A stretch of DNA of 64,000 nt, from the NCBI GenBank assembly GCA_949128135.1, contig OX421970.1:9017882-9081881 (forward strand), in the 5' to 3' direction. This stretch comes from Parasteatoda lunata. Taxonomy: Eukaryota > Arthropoda > Arachnida > Araneae > Theridiidae. How positions within the stretch are numbered: the stretch's first letter is position 1; each line of letters opens with the position of its first letter. Below the pieces are notes generated by a model, which was not told the DNA's origin, ran no database searches, and saw nothing but the letters and a program-made list of their open reading frames with translations. This document shows, piece after piece, positions 39,901 through 52,757 of this stretch. The translations under genes were made by a program, and so were the position numbers.

Positions 39901-42900
39901 AAAATGTTTCATTAAATTTGGTTAGCAAACTAAAATGGAAAGAATTTAAAAATACTGGAAAAGAGAAGAGAAAAAAAGCAATTTCTTTCTGATTTAAGAA
40001 AAAAAAATTATTTTTTGTTTACTTGAGAGAAAAACGGGAAACGACATTGAAACTAAGTAATTTTTAAAATCAAACAAGTACACCAAACTTGTTATTGGAA
40101 CTTAAGGATAATGCGTCGAACCATTGGATTTATTATAAAAAAAAGATTGTTTTGAAAAAAATCAGGGAAAAAATTATTTTTTTTTCCCAAAAAGGAGAGA
40201 AAAAAAAATAAAGTACATACACTTAAGTATTTCTTTACTCTTTATTTTTATTTATTTTTTTTTATAAAATGCTTTCTTTATGCCTTGTCTTACTAAAGGA
40301 AGCTTGGGATCAAAAAGTTGGAAAATCATTCGACAAAACTAATTTTTCTTTATAGACATAAATTTCATTGAGAATGTATACATAAATATCTCTGAAAAAA
40401 TTGATTAATTAATAATTGAGTTACAATGTTTCGCAACAGAAATCGTCTCTATTTGAAATGCATCACCTTTATCTCTCTAATTATTCATCAGCGTGTCTGA
40501 TTTACGGTAATGTTCTGAATATTGCGCATATTTGTTACGTACTTGACAGCAAGTTCTTTTACAAGTTGAATTAGAGATCACGCAATAGTCTGAATAAAAA
40601 AGAACGCGAGGAGTATAGGTTCTTCACATAGAAATTTCTTAAATATCAGAAAAAGTGGATTAATTATAAATCATATAGGATTCAAACTAGTTATTTTAAT
40701 ATGTAAGCCGTTAAAGATGTCGAAATGAAGAAAATGAATGTAGAGGAAAAATAAATGTATGAAGATATGAAGTGAAGAGGAAAATACCAGAATATTAAAA
40801 TGAAGGGAATTATTGTAGAGATTTAGAGGATGATTGTATAAACAAAAAGATTGTATAAAGATGAATGAAATGAATGCAAAGAAATGTTTAGGATTTTTAT
40901 GATCAAGACATATATATATCATTGAAAGTTAATTATTTTTATAAGATGTTCCTAGAGACAAGAGATGGCAATTTTCTTTGAAAGAAAACAAAAATAGCTG
41001 TACAAATATCAACTTTTGTCAGCATACCAAAATATAAAAATGGGGCATAAGCGCAAATTAGCGAAAAAATTTTTTAAGTTTCAATGAAAACGTACTTTTT
41101 TTTTCATTTCATTATTTATGCAATAATATAATATTAAAATAATAGTAATGATTGGTAAATAAAATATTAACAATTTCTGTGCTAAGTACTTAGAAGCGGA
41201 TCCAGTTAGAAATTTTTTTTAAATAATTCCTACCTTAAAAAAAAGAGAAATAGTTTTTCAAACTAAAGAGGGTAGGTAGGTAGTAGAAAAGAAGGTAGTT
41301 GTAAGCAGCCACAAATTATTAAAAAAAAAAAAAAATCATTCCGCCGGAATTTTCGCATATATTTTTTTCAATTTAAATGTATAAAAGAGAAAAATAGAAA
41401 TAGCAAAAGAAGGGAATTTAACGGTACCAAAACGTCGGAGCTAAATCAATGGGATCAAAACAGCGTTGCCAAAATGGACGGACTGGAACGTCCTGTTGCA
41501 GGAAAAATTTTATTTATGGTTTGTTCACGAGCTTTTTACAAATAACTCAACAAATTGAGCCTTAAGATTTAAATTTGAATAACAATAAAAAATACTTATT
41601 TAGGTTTTAAGAATGCTAAGCATTTTAAAAGTTCAGTTTTACTAGGGTATGAACAAAATAAATATAAGTAACCATAAATATTTAATTAATATTTAGTTTT
41701 AAAGGATTATGAATCAGAGTAAATTAGAACTAAATGTATTTTTTTTTTAAACCAAATCATTGATAAGGAATGGTTTTTTTCGATGCTCACAGAATTAGAT
41801 GATTTATGTTTTTATTTGTTAACCTCGAACAAACTTTTGATTTTACTACCTATATAATAGAAAAATTTATTCAAAACCATATAGCGATTCAAACCTTTAA
41901 AAATATCTGGTAGTGATATCGTGTAAATTTGAAAAATGCTTATTGCTGGTATAAATTTCCAAAATTCAATCGAGTTTCAATGAAAAAGAGCTATTACGAT
42001 TCTTTTTTTATGAAGGTGATATTGAAATGAAGGTGATGTTATTTTACCAACTTTTCTTCATCAACACTTCGCATGGTCACCATGATTTGACCAACAATGT
42101 TTTCATATCATATCACTTGGATTTTATTAAAAATTTCCAGATTACATAATTTTTTTTTATATTTCCTTTCACTTTCGAAGTCTATTTTGATAGGGCATTA
42201 CTTGTCTAACTCCATCAAAAGTCAAAATCAAATCATCAGTCAATACAAATATTTAAATATTTGACGGCACTATTGTATTAAGGAATACTTGTAGAATCGA
42301 AGATAAAGGGGATGCACAGAACTTCTTACCATCCAAAGAACTATCTGGGCAAAGGTAGTCATAGATATTCTTAAATTGGGAAATTTCCCAGAATCTTGAG
42401 ATGAAAATCTGACATGAAATAAAAGGATTAGTCAATTCTAACGTCTTTAGAGGGCATTTACCAGAAACAGGACAGGACTGGAAATATTTCAAATATTGAC
42501 AAATGCCTGGAAAATTCAACTGATAAATCTTATGAACATAAATATATAATAGTATGTAAAAGATCATATCATTACACAATTTCCTTTAAGACATATTAAA
42601 AGAAATAAGTATATATATCTTAAAAGTGTTTTAAATTATCATTACTTGAAACCTTAGTGATTTGAATAAATCTGACCTTACACGAAAGCTAAGAAATACT
42701 AGAGAATTGGAATTGTTATGAATAAGAGAGAATAAAGGGCATCCGTAGTAGTTTATTAGTTAGAAAGAATTTTGACTCTACCAAACTTCGCTTCATTTTT
42801 GCAACGTAAAAGAAAAATCTTAAAATATAATAGGCACTTTTGTAGTATGTAGATTGTTGTATTTCCAATAAGTACTTAACTCGGAATACGCACTGAGTGG

Positions 42901-43129
42901 TCATCGTCAACCAGAGGATAATTCTAGTTTCAAATTTGAATATACATGTAATTTAATCTAATACCATCTAGTACTATCAGCTTGTGTGTCAGTATAAAAC
43001 AGTTTATTTCACAGAAAAATGCTGTTATTTAATAACGGACGCCTGTTTTTAAACAGATAAGTACTGCTATTTTAAACAACAATGTTTATAAAATAGTAGC
43101 TATGTCAGCATTGAAAATGTTGAGAGCAG
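36932..43129. other. AT-rich DNA, no gene identified
   Basis: Apart from the tRNA-like fragment at 39.3 kb, I see no motif-bearing frame. The 156-codon plus frame at 39522-39992 is Phe/Leu/Ile/Lys-rich, has no motif and is best taken as chance in AT-rich DNA. Confidence 0.45.
39295..39405 (-). mobile_element. tRNA-derived SINE-like fragment
   Basis: Minus strand GGTTCGATTCT (39335-39325) fits a B box. The preceding sequence repeats ACTATGGTTC/CCACTATAG several times, blurring the A box. It is short and isolated in AT-rich DNA; other explanations are possible. Confidence 0.35.
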
Positions 43130-43215
43130 AGAGCAGTTAAAGTCGAGATTCGAACCCGGTTTACCTCATTGGGAGACAATCCCATGAGCCACGACAGCTG
43201 TAGTATTTGGTTAAG
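43130..43215 (-). mobile_element. tRNA-derived SINE head fragment
   Basis: Minus strand: GTGGCTCATGGGA (A-box-like), then GGGTTCGAATCTC (43157-43145, B box) 27 bases later. The tRNA-like segment lacks clear acceptor-stem pairing, so it is not an intact tRNA gene. Confidence 0.5.
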
Positions 43216-45764
43216 AAGAAAATTGCTAATTTGCCTTTATTTTTAGTCTAACTTATTGAATTCATATTTTAGTATGAAAAAGCTAAACATTATATTGGTT
43301 TTCCTCTATACAAATGTCTGGAGAAGTACAGAAAATTTCAATATAAAGTCATAATAATCTAACATATTATCCATTCGACAATGAAGTTGAATCTCAATTT
43401 AATTTCTACAATGTTCAAAAGAATAAAATAATTTCTTAAAAGTAAGAACAAGTATAGGAAATAATGATTTGGAAATAGATATAATTATCGTACACTAAGC
43501 AAAGCTGCATAAAAAAAACTAGAATTTGAATTTTAAGTTTTGATCTACTTATAATTTGGGCGAAAACAGAGAAAAACTGTTTTTTAAAAATAAACTTTAA
43601 ATCGTTAAATGTACGAAAAAAGTCTATAAAATAAACGGAATTTTTTGCAGCTTGCTGGTAAAGATTAAAAACAGATAAATGTCTAATTATCTTTAAACGG
43701 TTTTTTTTTTCTGTGGAATTGTAGTCATTTTTTACAATACTTTTATTATTAAGAAAAAATACAGTCATATTTTTAATCTGAGTGAAAGATAATGTAAATA
43801 TCAAAAATAAAGAGTTTTAATATTTAATAAACAGTATATGGTATGTTCATTTGGTATATGGCCACATTAACTAAATAAATTATTATATTTACATTTAAAG
43901 TAGAATTTAAAGACATTTAAAACATACAACATTGAATACTCGATTTATACAATGGTCAAATGCAAGATAAATGTAAATTTCACTACCACCTCTCTCATTT
44001 ATCTCAAAAGTACTAATGCATGGTGTAATGCTCAACGCAGGGACACCCTCAATTAAGCACCGTATATCTTAAGTTACAATTTTCTAAGCTGAACTGCAAC
44101 GGCCTGTTATCATGTTAAAGTCGTTTTCAAGCTGGACATCGTGCTAATGGCGTTGGGAATTGAAGAGGATTATCTTTCAGAATGTAGGTTAAATATACAC
44201 TTACAGACAATTCTGATCATTTAACAAACACAGCGTTGTGATGTACAAGCATTAGCTAATGACGATAATGCAGTATGTCTATCAAATGAGTAACATATTT
44301 TAAAAACTAAGTAAGTATGAAATAATTAAATAGAGAAGGATATAAATAAACTGTAAATTACATTGTTAAAGTTTCAACGAATGTTATTGTAAGTGTATAC
44401 TGAGGTGTAAACCTAGACAGGCTGTTTTGTGACGATAGCGTACATATCCCTACTTTTTGTTTATATATTAAGATCAGTAATGTGGTAACTTATATAAATA
44501 CTTAAATCGCTCAATGCAATCTGCTGCTATATTGATAGTGTTAATAAGTTGATAATTGTAAATTCTCACTATCAATATAACATTTGTTTAGTCATGTTTG
44601 CACTAATTGCTACCATATTACATAACAGAATGCATACATTTGCCAATGACGTTAATACAGCGTGCAAAGTGAAGAAGTGTTCTATATAAGAATAAACTGA
44701 AGTATTCTGACACACTTGGAAAAAAATTCAAAAACGCTTTTTTTTAAAATCACCAATCAATGCCTATTGTATATTTTAAATCGGATGTCTTTTTCTCGCG
44801 ATATTAAAACAATTTGTAACCTTATTCAAACTTGTGATTACGATACCCTATGTGAAGTAATGAAGGACAAAGCAAAAAATCTATAGGTTAATTTTAGATT
44901 TTTTTCTATTTATTTATTTTAGAATTTAAATTTGAATTTAAATATGAGTTACTATTTGAAATTTTGAAGTCACTCGACTTCTGTAGGTAGAGGCTGGAGA
45001 TCGTATTTAGTATCATTAAATTCATCCCTGGAAAATAATATTGCATTTTTAGATTTTTGAACTGTTTAATTGCAATAAATTGTAATTGACAGTAAAGTGT
45101 AATTGGATTTTGGAGAGCTATAAAATCTTAAATAGTTCCCCCCCTCCCATTTTTTGTTGCAAATTGACCGTTGATATTGGACTGTTTTAATTCTTTTTTT
45201 TTTTTTTGCAGTTTTCTGAATATATGGTAAAAAACACTTACATAAAACACCATATATTTTCGCTTATTTATAAAATAAGTAAGTTATAGTTTTAAATTAT
45301 TACTTTCTTCTATGTCTGCTGTGAACAATTACATTTTATAATTATGTTTAGTTTTAAGATTACTATTCCTTACTAGCGTAAATTGTAAAAGTTTTTCCAT
45401 GATGCCTCTCCAAGTAAAGGATTTAATGACTACAAATCTTCTATAAATGATTACTATTTCAAATGGTTTAGACTTCGAGTGAAACGTGTTAGCATAAACT
45501 ATCAAAGTAATTTGAATTTTTTTCTCCTTTTCTAATGGCAATAATGCTTAGAAACGCAATTTAGATCTTGAAATTGCATACTATAGGGAAATGTTTGCCG
45601 CAAGCAAACAAACAATTACTATAAATAAAAAGAATTAAATTGCTTCGCGACATTCTTCCTATTCGTTATCGGATTCATACCATTTTTAGGTAAAACTTGT
45701 TAATTTTGAATTAAGAGATTAGCAATTATTTTTGAAAACTTTTCCATGGCTAGACAAACACATA
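43216..45764. other. Mostly AT-rich DNA with a GC-richer, repeat-bearing stretch
   Basis: About 43.98-44.70 kb is less AT-rich than its neighbours and contains imperfect direct repeats (CATTAGCTAATGACGATAAT at about 44.25 kb and CATTTGCCAATGACGTTAAT at about 44.64 kb) plus the hairpin listed separately. No coding motif was found. Confidence 0.4.
44528..44579. repeat. Perfect 13-bp hairpin
   Basis: TATATTGATAGTG (44528-44540) and CACTATCAATATA (44567-44579) are exact inverted copies around a 26-base loop. A second, outer pair (GTAATGTGGTAAC near 44477 and its inverted near-copy near 44609-44621) suggests a larger palindromic unit of about 145 bp, such as a foldback MITE. Confidence 0.6.
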
Positions 45765-45769
45765 ACTTT

Positions 45770-46337
45770 AAAAGTTTATTTTTAGTTCAAGGTTTATTAT
45801 AATGTTAAGTTTAGTTTATGGTTTATATTGATGTTCAACTTAAAGGTTTATTTTAATTCTCAACTTGGTTAAAGATTTATCTTAATGTTCACCTTGGTTA
45901 AAGGTTTATCTTAATGTTCAACTTGGTTAAAGACTTATCTATAGTTAAACTTGGTGATTGATTTATATTAGTGTTCAACTTGGTTAAAGATTTATCTAGA
46001 AAACTTGATTAAATATTTATCTAGAGTTAAACTTGGTTAAAGATTTATCTTAAAGTTCATCTTAAAGGTTTATTGTAATTCTCAACCTGGTTAAAGATTT
46101 ATTGCAATGTTCAACTTGGTTAAAGGTTTATCTTAATGTTCAACTTGGTTAAAGATTTATCTAAAGTTAAACTTGGTTAATGATTTATATTAATGTTCAA
46201 CTTGGTTAAAGATTTATATAGAGTTAAACTTGGTTAATGATTTATATTATTGTTCACCTGGGTTAAAGATTTATATAGAGTTAAACTTGGTTAAAGATTT
46301 ATCTAGAAGTAAACTTGGTTGAAAGTTTATCGATAGT
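45770..46337. repeat. 28-29-bp minisatellite, roughly 19 units
   Basis: Units of the form AACTTGGTTAAAGATTTATC plus TTAATGTTC or TAGAGTTA are repeated in tandem. Two subtypes (GTTCAACTTGG and GTTAAACTTGG) alternate over the right half, which points to a higher-order two-unit repeat of about 57 bp. Confidence 0.9.
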
Positions 46338-46529
46338 TGAACTTCGAGAAGTTGGGAGAAAGGGCAGACATGCCATTCCCTCTTCTCTCATCATACAAGT
46401 TCGAAGTAGTTTATATAATTGGTATTGAATAATGTAGGGTATAAAAAATGCTTTAAAAATTCGGAAAGTAATCAATATTTTTATAAAAACACGATTATTA
46501 CTCTCTTCTTTATTTATATATTTAATGTA

Positions 46530-47366
46530 GAGTGCGCAAAAAAGAAAAAACAGACCACCCAGAATTACTTCCTTTTCTAATGATCGGATCACGTTCTAGG
46601 ATTCCATTTTAAAGGCAAGAGGGGTGATATCATATGAAAATAATTAAATGCATACGGTATTTTAGGTTACGAAATCAGACACAAAAATGTACTTTCTCTG
46701 AATAAACATGTCTTTCCTTCTATTTATTCGGATTCCAGATCCCCCAGAATATAGGAGGTCGCCGCAATCTTGGAAATAAAATCCCAATAGTTTGGTGAGA
46801 AAGCTCCCCAATATCTGAAAATATTTTAATTTCTATTTCTTATTAGATATTAAACCAATTTTCCTCGAACTATGTATGTTGAATTACATTCTTTAAAATT
46901 ATTCAAAAAATTTTATACCTTACAATTCAAAACTTTTTCGACCATTATTAAATAAAATAATAAATATTTTTTAGAAGTTAACTTTCCTATCGATTTCTTA
47001 TTGGAGAAACGAGCTTTATAATTGTTCGCAAACATTTTCAATTCGGTTAAAAAGTAAACACAAAAAGTGAAATTAGCATTAAAGGGTCCAAACTTTAAAG
47101 CACTCTCCTGAAGAAACTCTTGGGACCATATTTAATAGATTGCGGTTTCCTCTACGTTTAGGGGGTCGAAAATCCGAATTCATTGAAAGAAAAGTATGTT
47201 TATTCAGAGAAAGTGCGTTTTGTACATTTTTGTGTCTGATTTTGTAACTTAAAATATTGTCCGCCTAAATTAGTCAGCATATTTGAGGTCTCCCCTCGAA
47301 CCATTAAGATTGAGCTATGGAACGTGAACATCCGATCATTAGATCAAAATTTATTCAGGGTGGTCT

Positions 47367-47409
<43 letters not shown>

Positions 47410-47416
47410 GGCGCTG
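46530..47416. mobile_element. Mariner-like foldback element, copy B
   Basis: About 887 bp between TA dinucleotides at 46528-46529 and 47417-47418. The left end (GAGTGCGCAAAAAA...TAATGATCGGATC) and right end (GATCCGATCATTAGATC-like, then a poly-T and GGGCGCTG) are inverted copies over about 250 bp, including ACGAAATCAGACACAAAAAT / TTTTTGTGTCTGATTTTGTA. No coding region. A ~38-base T-run sits at 47371-47408 inside the right TIR. Confidence 0.8.
47371..47408. repeat. Poly-T tract in a TIR
   Basis: An uninterrupted T-run of about 38 bases, where copies A and C have only 4-6 T. It probably expanded by slippage after insertion. The Lys-rich minus frame across it is an artefact. Confidence 0.95.
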
Positions 47417-47418
47417 TA

Positions 47419-50400
47419 CATGCTTAGTCGAATGCACTGTCGAATTTGCCATTTTCTAAAGTAGCATATTTTTATTTCAGAAAATAAATATGTTAACAAA
47501 TCTAAGAAAACTAGAGCTGTTATAATGTATAATAGTGATAGCATAGCACCCAAACAAGTTTAATATATATGTTCTAAACTTAAGTTTTAATTTAATTAAT
47601 GCTAATTTTAACTCAATATTATGATCTTCTAAAAAGTAAAGCATTTGTATGCATTTGTCCTTATTTTTCTTATTCTTATATTTATTTAATTTTTTTTTTT
47701 TGAAGCTCCTACATTAAGAAAAAATACGATAAAAACTGCCAAAATAGGATCAAATTTACCATGTTTCTGGTTCTGTTGGAACACGAAGAAGCAAGGTGAT
47801 TTTTTCCGAATCATTTTGGTAATAAATTTTGGTAAAATTAACAGTAAAATATGGATTTATTACCACGTTGCTTGGTAGTTAACGAGGAAAAATTTCATAC
47901 TGTTATTATGACACATTAGAGCATAGCATAGAAACCATATTTTGGTTAAATTTACTTATTAGCCTTGTTCCTTTTATAAAACGTGTGGTGATAAAACTAT
48001 TTTGAAAAGCAGAATTTCCGGTCAACTTTTACGGGAAAAAAACTTTCAAAAATGAATGAAAAAAAAAAAAAAAACAAGAAAAAAAATTAAATAATATAAT
48101 TGGTTTAAATACCGTGTATTTTGGATTATTACCAGAATTATTGTTGCTTCTTTTTTATCCGATAGTCTTGAACATAAACACTATACTTTTTTTTCTCAGC
48201 ATATCATTTGAATTTCAATTTTAAAACTCGGATGCGCAGAATTGTCTTCCTCAATTCCAATATTTTCTGTAAAGCCCTCTTCTAGACAAATATCCAGTTA
48301 ATGTGACTTGTGTCATGCATTTAACTGTAACTTCAAGAAGAAAATGCACATGTTTAGCAGATACACTCCTATTAGCAGCAGGAGAATAATATTTCACAAT
48401 GAGAAATAAAGTTATAAGATAGTATCTCATATAAGGCAGCATATGAAATTGCATATCAGGAAGGAACAATATTGCATAAGTAGTACCACTTCACTAAGTT
48501 AAAAGTCCTGTTAAAATTAATTTAACCATGCTAATCTCTAGACAATTTCATTATTAAACATAAAGCATGCCACAATAAAGCATTAACCCATATCTTGTTA
48601 AGAATAATACATTTCAATGAAGAACTTTGAAGAACTTAAAGTCGGAAAAATAGGGATTCGTGTATTAGGTACTTTTCCTGTATAATTGGGTTACTAGTTA
48701 AAAAGAAATCTACATTAATTCTATAAGGATTAAAAAGGAATTTAAAAGAAAAAAATAATCTTTTTCTTTAAGTCAAATCTTTCCTAAATAATCTTTTCTT
48801 TAAGTATTATATTCTTCTTTCATTACATTACAAGGAATCCTTTTCTCCATTCGAATATTCGTTTGTATCTCGCAAAAAATTTATTTCCAATGGGAAAAAA
48901 AGACATTTTTATCGAACAACCCTGTTTTATTGAAACTGTTTATAAAGTTGTTATAGAGTTTTAGATTCTTACGACATACATATTCCTAAGAAAATTTTAA
49001 TCCTATTTGTTCTTTTTAGATTACATTTTTTTAATTCAATTCAATTTGGTCTTGATAACTAAAAATTACAACCTACATTTCAGTTTGAAATCGAAATTAG
49101 TTTTACTTTTGAGAAATTTTAAATATTTTTTTTTTAATGTCTAAGCCTTAACAGCCATTTTTTGTACATTATATCAAACCTCATACATTATTAACTTAAT
49201 ATTACTAATTCCATATCTCCCTTAAAAAATTTAAAATTAACTTTTTGAGCCCAATTTGAGCTTTTAGAAAAGAAATAAAAAAGAATTTACCTTATTTCTT
49301 AAAAAAGGATTTTAATTGTTTGATTACTTTGTATGCAATGGAAAGGTCGTAATTCAATATTCCTTAAAATTAAAAAGTAAACTTTTTTAAAAAAATGTAT
49401 AAATGTCATTCCTTAAGTATAAACTCATCACTCAATTCCAAAGCTACCCGCCATTTTACAGAACAGTTGAGATCTTTTTTTGTGGGTAAAAACTTTATTA
49501 TTATATCATGAAAAATTATTTTATTTTTCAGTTCTTTCATTTAAGAAGAAGTCATATTTCATACAATTTTAGTTATCATGTTACTGTCATGTTTCAGTTA
49601 TCTAAAATAAACATATAAGTTCGTAAAAGAGTTTGTTCTTTGATACTGAGAGCGCTTCACTTGCAGGACAAAATACATTGCATCTTCTCAAAACACTTGA
49701 TTAATTTTCTTTTTTCAAAATTTCCTTCAAAATTAAAAGAAATTTTTAATTGTGTTCTATAGAAAGCTACAAATTTCATTATTTACTTCCATAAAATGTA
49801 TAAATTTAAATATTTTTATTTATAAAAAGGTGTACATTAAATTATTCTTATCTATAAAAATGTGCAAATGTAATCATTTCATCCATAAAACCGTATGCAT
49901 TTAATTACCAAAAATAAACTCGATGATAATTTTATTTAATATAGTGTTGTTGTTAAAAAAGAAGAAACCAACCCTTATTTAAACGAAGAAATGGGCAAAG
50001 GTTGAGAGCTTGGATAAAGTCTGAACAATTCCTGTAGCAATTTCACTCTTTACAAAATTCAATATTCAACAGCTGCGGTCTCACTTTTATTTCAATTTTT
50101 TCCTGTTTTCTTTTTCGTGAGACAAAGTGAAACTTTTTGAAAGCCTTTTATTAACTTCCAAGCTGTTGCCTTTTAAGAAACAAGCCAAAAATTGACGTCG
50201 CTTCAAAACACATGGAATTGTTTTCATATTTATCGCTCTTAGTTATTTATTGGTTTGGAGCGGTAGCTTATTCGAGATTAAAAAACATAAAACATTTAAT
50301 TTATCGTTACTGCTTTTTTTTACTAAAACATTTGTTTTGAGACCTGTTAATATACACAAACATTAACCCAAACAAATCCCTTACTGGGAAATCATTTTAG

Positions 50401-50546
50401 ACACTTGATGATACACAACTACTCTTTCTACTTTTTAAGAAATTATCTTTTTTCGGGCATTGTATTTTGAATTAATTTTAAATTTTGTCTTAAAAGAGAT
50501 AAAACTTTAATATGAAATAACATAAAAATTAGATTTAATAAATACA
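47419..50546. other. AT-rich DNA with a possible MITE at 47.70-48.20 kb
   Basis: AAGAAAAAATACGAT at about 47.72 kb and TATACTTTTTTTTCTCAG at about 48.18 kb are imperfect inverted partners, with TTTACC/GGTAAA motifs between. The same right edge occurs at 9.75 kb. The rest, 48.2-50.5 kb, shows nothing recognised. Confidence 0.3.
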
Positions 50547-50797
50547 CTGCACAAAATTCCTGATCAAATTGCGGTAGATAGAGAGAGCATTTTCACTAAT
50601 ATCCATTTTCACCGAAAATATGGCACCCTAATTTTGGCGGAAATATTTATTTGGTTAGAGTGATTCAGTGAACTTACGGTAATTATTGCTTGAAAAATTA
50701 GGGTGATTCAGACTTTGGATTTTACAGTAAAAAGTACTGGCTCATTCAGTGCCTGAACTTCTTACCGTAATTTGATGCAGAATTTTCTAAAGTGCAG
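50547..50797. mobile_element. Small MITE (about 251 bp)
   Basis: The left end CTGCAC...AAAATTCCTGATCAAATT...CGGTA is inverted at the right (TACCG...AATTTGATGCAGAATTTT...GTGCAG), with a 6-base indel. The interior has GATTCAGTG/CATTCAGTG repeats. No target duplication is clear, so the superfamily is unassigned. Confidence 0.5.
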
Positions 50798-51369
50798 GAA
50801 ATGAAACTGAATGTGTAATGAAACAGGAATGATTGTGAACAGGAAACAGTAAATGAAACTATTCAATGTGAAACTAGCCTAAACAATGTCTTGTAAATAC
50901 ACAGATTATAGTTCCAGTCTTGCAATAAAGAACATTCTTCAGAGCTCAAACAAATAATGAAAAAGAAAAAAAAACGAAACACAGTAATGCTTAAGGAAAG
51001 TACAAAGAAGCTTCAGGACGGAAGAAAGTGCTGATTAATAGAAAAGATTGAGCAAGATATTTAAACAAAAAGGTGTGAGATAAAAAAAAAAGTGTGGAGG
51101 GGGAGGGTGATATTCCCCTAAATCTTCCAACTTATAGAAAAAATAATTTCAATTTTTTTTTTTATTTATCTGAATACGGGTAAACATGTTTATATGTATA
51201 TGAGTGAATTAAAATGAATATTAAAGATTTTTATAAATACGGATTAAAGCTTTTAACATTTAAACAAGTATTATAAAAAAAAAATACAATTTATTCCTAC
51301 TTAGGTCAACGAACAAAAATTTTATTTTAGTTACTTTTTATTAAGATTACTTTTTATTATATTAGTTAC

Positions 51370-51605
51370 TTTTTGCAAGAGAATCAAATGTGATTTTTAA
51401 TATGGTAATTATTATTATTCTTAATTTTGCTTGTTTTATAATTAGGGGCCTCGGGGCACTGTTAGTTTTGGCTTCAGCCACTAACAACAGAAAGGCTCCT
51501 GTGTGTTTGCAGACAGTGTGTCCCCTGATGAAGTGCTGTTCTGTAGACACACAATTACATTTTATTTTTAGATTTTTAATCATGTTTAAGACTTTAAAAT
51601 TTTAA
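51370..51605 (+). mobile_element. Solo 3' terminal module of the Naiad-type element
   Basis: Matches the 3' end of the right-hand element at 59.86-60.01 kb: GGGGCCTCGGGGCACTGTTA, then GGCTTCAGCCACTAACAACA, then the hairpin containing CTGATGA. No reverse-transcriptase sequence precedes it, so it is a severely 5'-truncated or pseudo-LTR-like copy. Frames through it on both strands are non-coding artefacts. Confidence 0.8.
51502..51551 (+). other. CTGATGA hairpin, solo copy
   Basis: Arms TGTGTTTGCAGA (51502-51513) and TCTGTAGACACA (51540-51551) differ from the perfect inverted repeat at two positions; both differences still allow G-U pairs in RNA of this strand. CTGATGA is at 51525-51531. Confidence 0.75.
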
Positions 51606-51639
51606 TATGTTATTTTACATTGTTATTAGTAAAATAACT

Positions 51640-51780
51640 GAATCACTTTCATTAAATAAATATTACTGTAAAAATTACGACATAACATTTTATGGCAAAA
51701 ATAAATTTTACCGTAAAATGGATTTTGTGGATGATGCACCCAACTAGACGGTACTTTATATCATAATTTTATCCGGGATA
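51640..51780. repeat. Dispersed repeat, copy 1
   Basis: Shares GGATGATGCACCCAA, CGGTACTTTATATCA and flanking TTTTACCGTAAAA-type motifs with 60805-60935. It is probably part of a short transposon family with AACCGTAAA/TTTACGGTA-rich ends. DNA from 51781 to 52757 shows nothing else. Confidence 0.6.
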
Positions 51781-52757
51781 TTTACAGTGTACTATATGGA
51801 CTGGTAAAGCACGTTTATTACAATAATTTTACATATTGAAATATTTTAGATCTGCTTAATATGATACATTAATATGAATTTGTAATACAATAGTTTAAAA
51901 ATGGCTTAAAATTTTCAATTCAAACAGAAATGAAATAAATTTAGATAAACATTACTATTGAAATAAGTAGCACAACAGTGACCACTTTTTACAATAATAA
52001 TTTGTTATACGTTTCTGGTACAATAATTAAAATATACGTTCTTTCAAATCACCGTTCCTGTATCTATTATTGTTTCTATTTCTGAAATTATTGCGAAAGA
52101 AAAAGTTTCCCGTTTTATCATCATTAGCATCAGCAGAATTCTAACTTGCAATTCAATCAATATAAACTTTATCACTTAAGTATATGTCTAAGTAATCATA
52201 GAAGATAATGACAAATGATGAAAGCTTTGTGGTAAAGCATTAAATCCAGAGAATTGCCAGAAAAGTTTATCTACTGCTGAATAACGCATCGTCTCTTTGT
52301 TTGTCACAAGAAGTACACCTGTCATCGACACTGACAGATGAGGCCGTAATTCTAGAATCCATTGAAGCTTTCTAGCTTATTGAAAGAGCTCACGAAGAAT
52401 ACCTTTAATGAAATCGATATTCGTTCCCTTTCGAACTTGTACTGCATATTAATAATGCGATACCACATAGTTCTAACTTTATTATTACAAATTCAATGGT
52501 TAATTGATTCAATTTAAAATTATGAATTTGCTACTGTATTAGATAAGTAATAATGTCACAACATTGTTTTTGAAAAAGTTGTTTTCTTTTTAGAATTTCA
52601 TTTATAAAATTTTGGAAACTGGGAAATTAATTGTTGTTTAAATTTCTCTAGATGTTAGGTGGAGAAGTTATTAATAAAACACATTCTTTTAAAATTTAAA
52701 ATCAGAGCACAAAAATTGTAATGAGGACCATTGTTGTTATATCTAATGTAGTGTGTA

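Noticed and set aside
39522..39992. 156-codon plus-strand frame
   Set aside because: Phe/Leu/Ile/Lys-rich with no motif, as expected by chance in such AT-rich DNA; no start or splice context supports it.
43141..43215. Candidate tRNA gene (minus)
   Set aside because: A and B boxes are present, but the acceptor and anticodon stems do not pair convincingly; listed as a SINE head.
47344..47553. Poly-Lys C-terminal protein frame (minus)
   Set aside because: Caused by the poly-T tract in the right arm of mariner-like copy B.
51502..51551. Functional hammerhead ribozyme call
   Set aside because: CTGATGA is present, but a GAAA box after a stem II and a matching cleavage site were not found in the required order.
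51362..51605. 70-73 codon frames on both strands
   Set aside because: They lie in the solo 3' module of the Naiad-type element, which is non-coding in the full copies.
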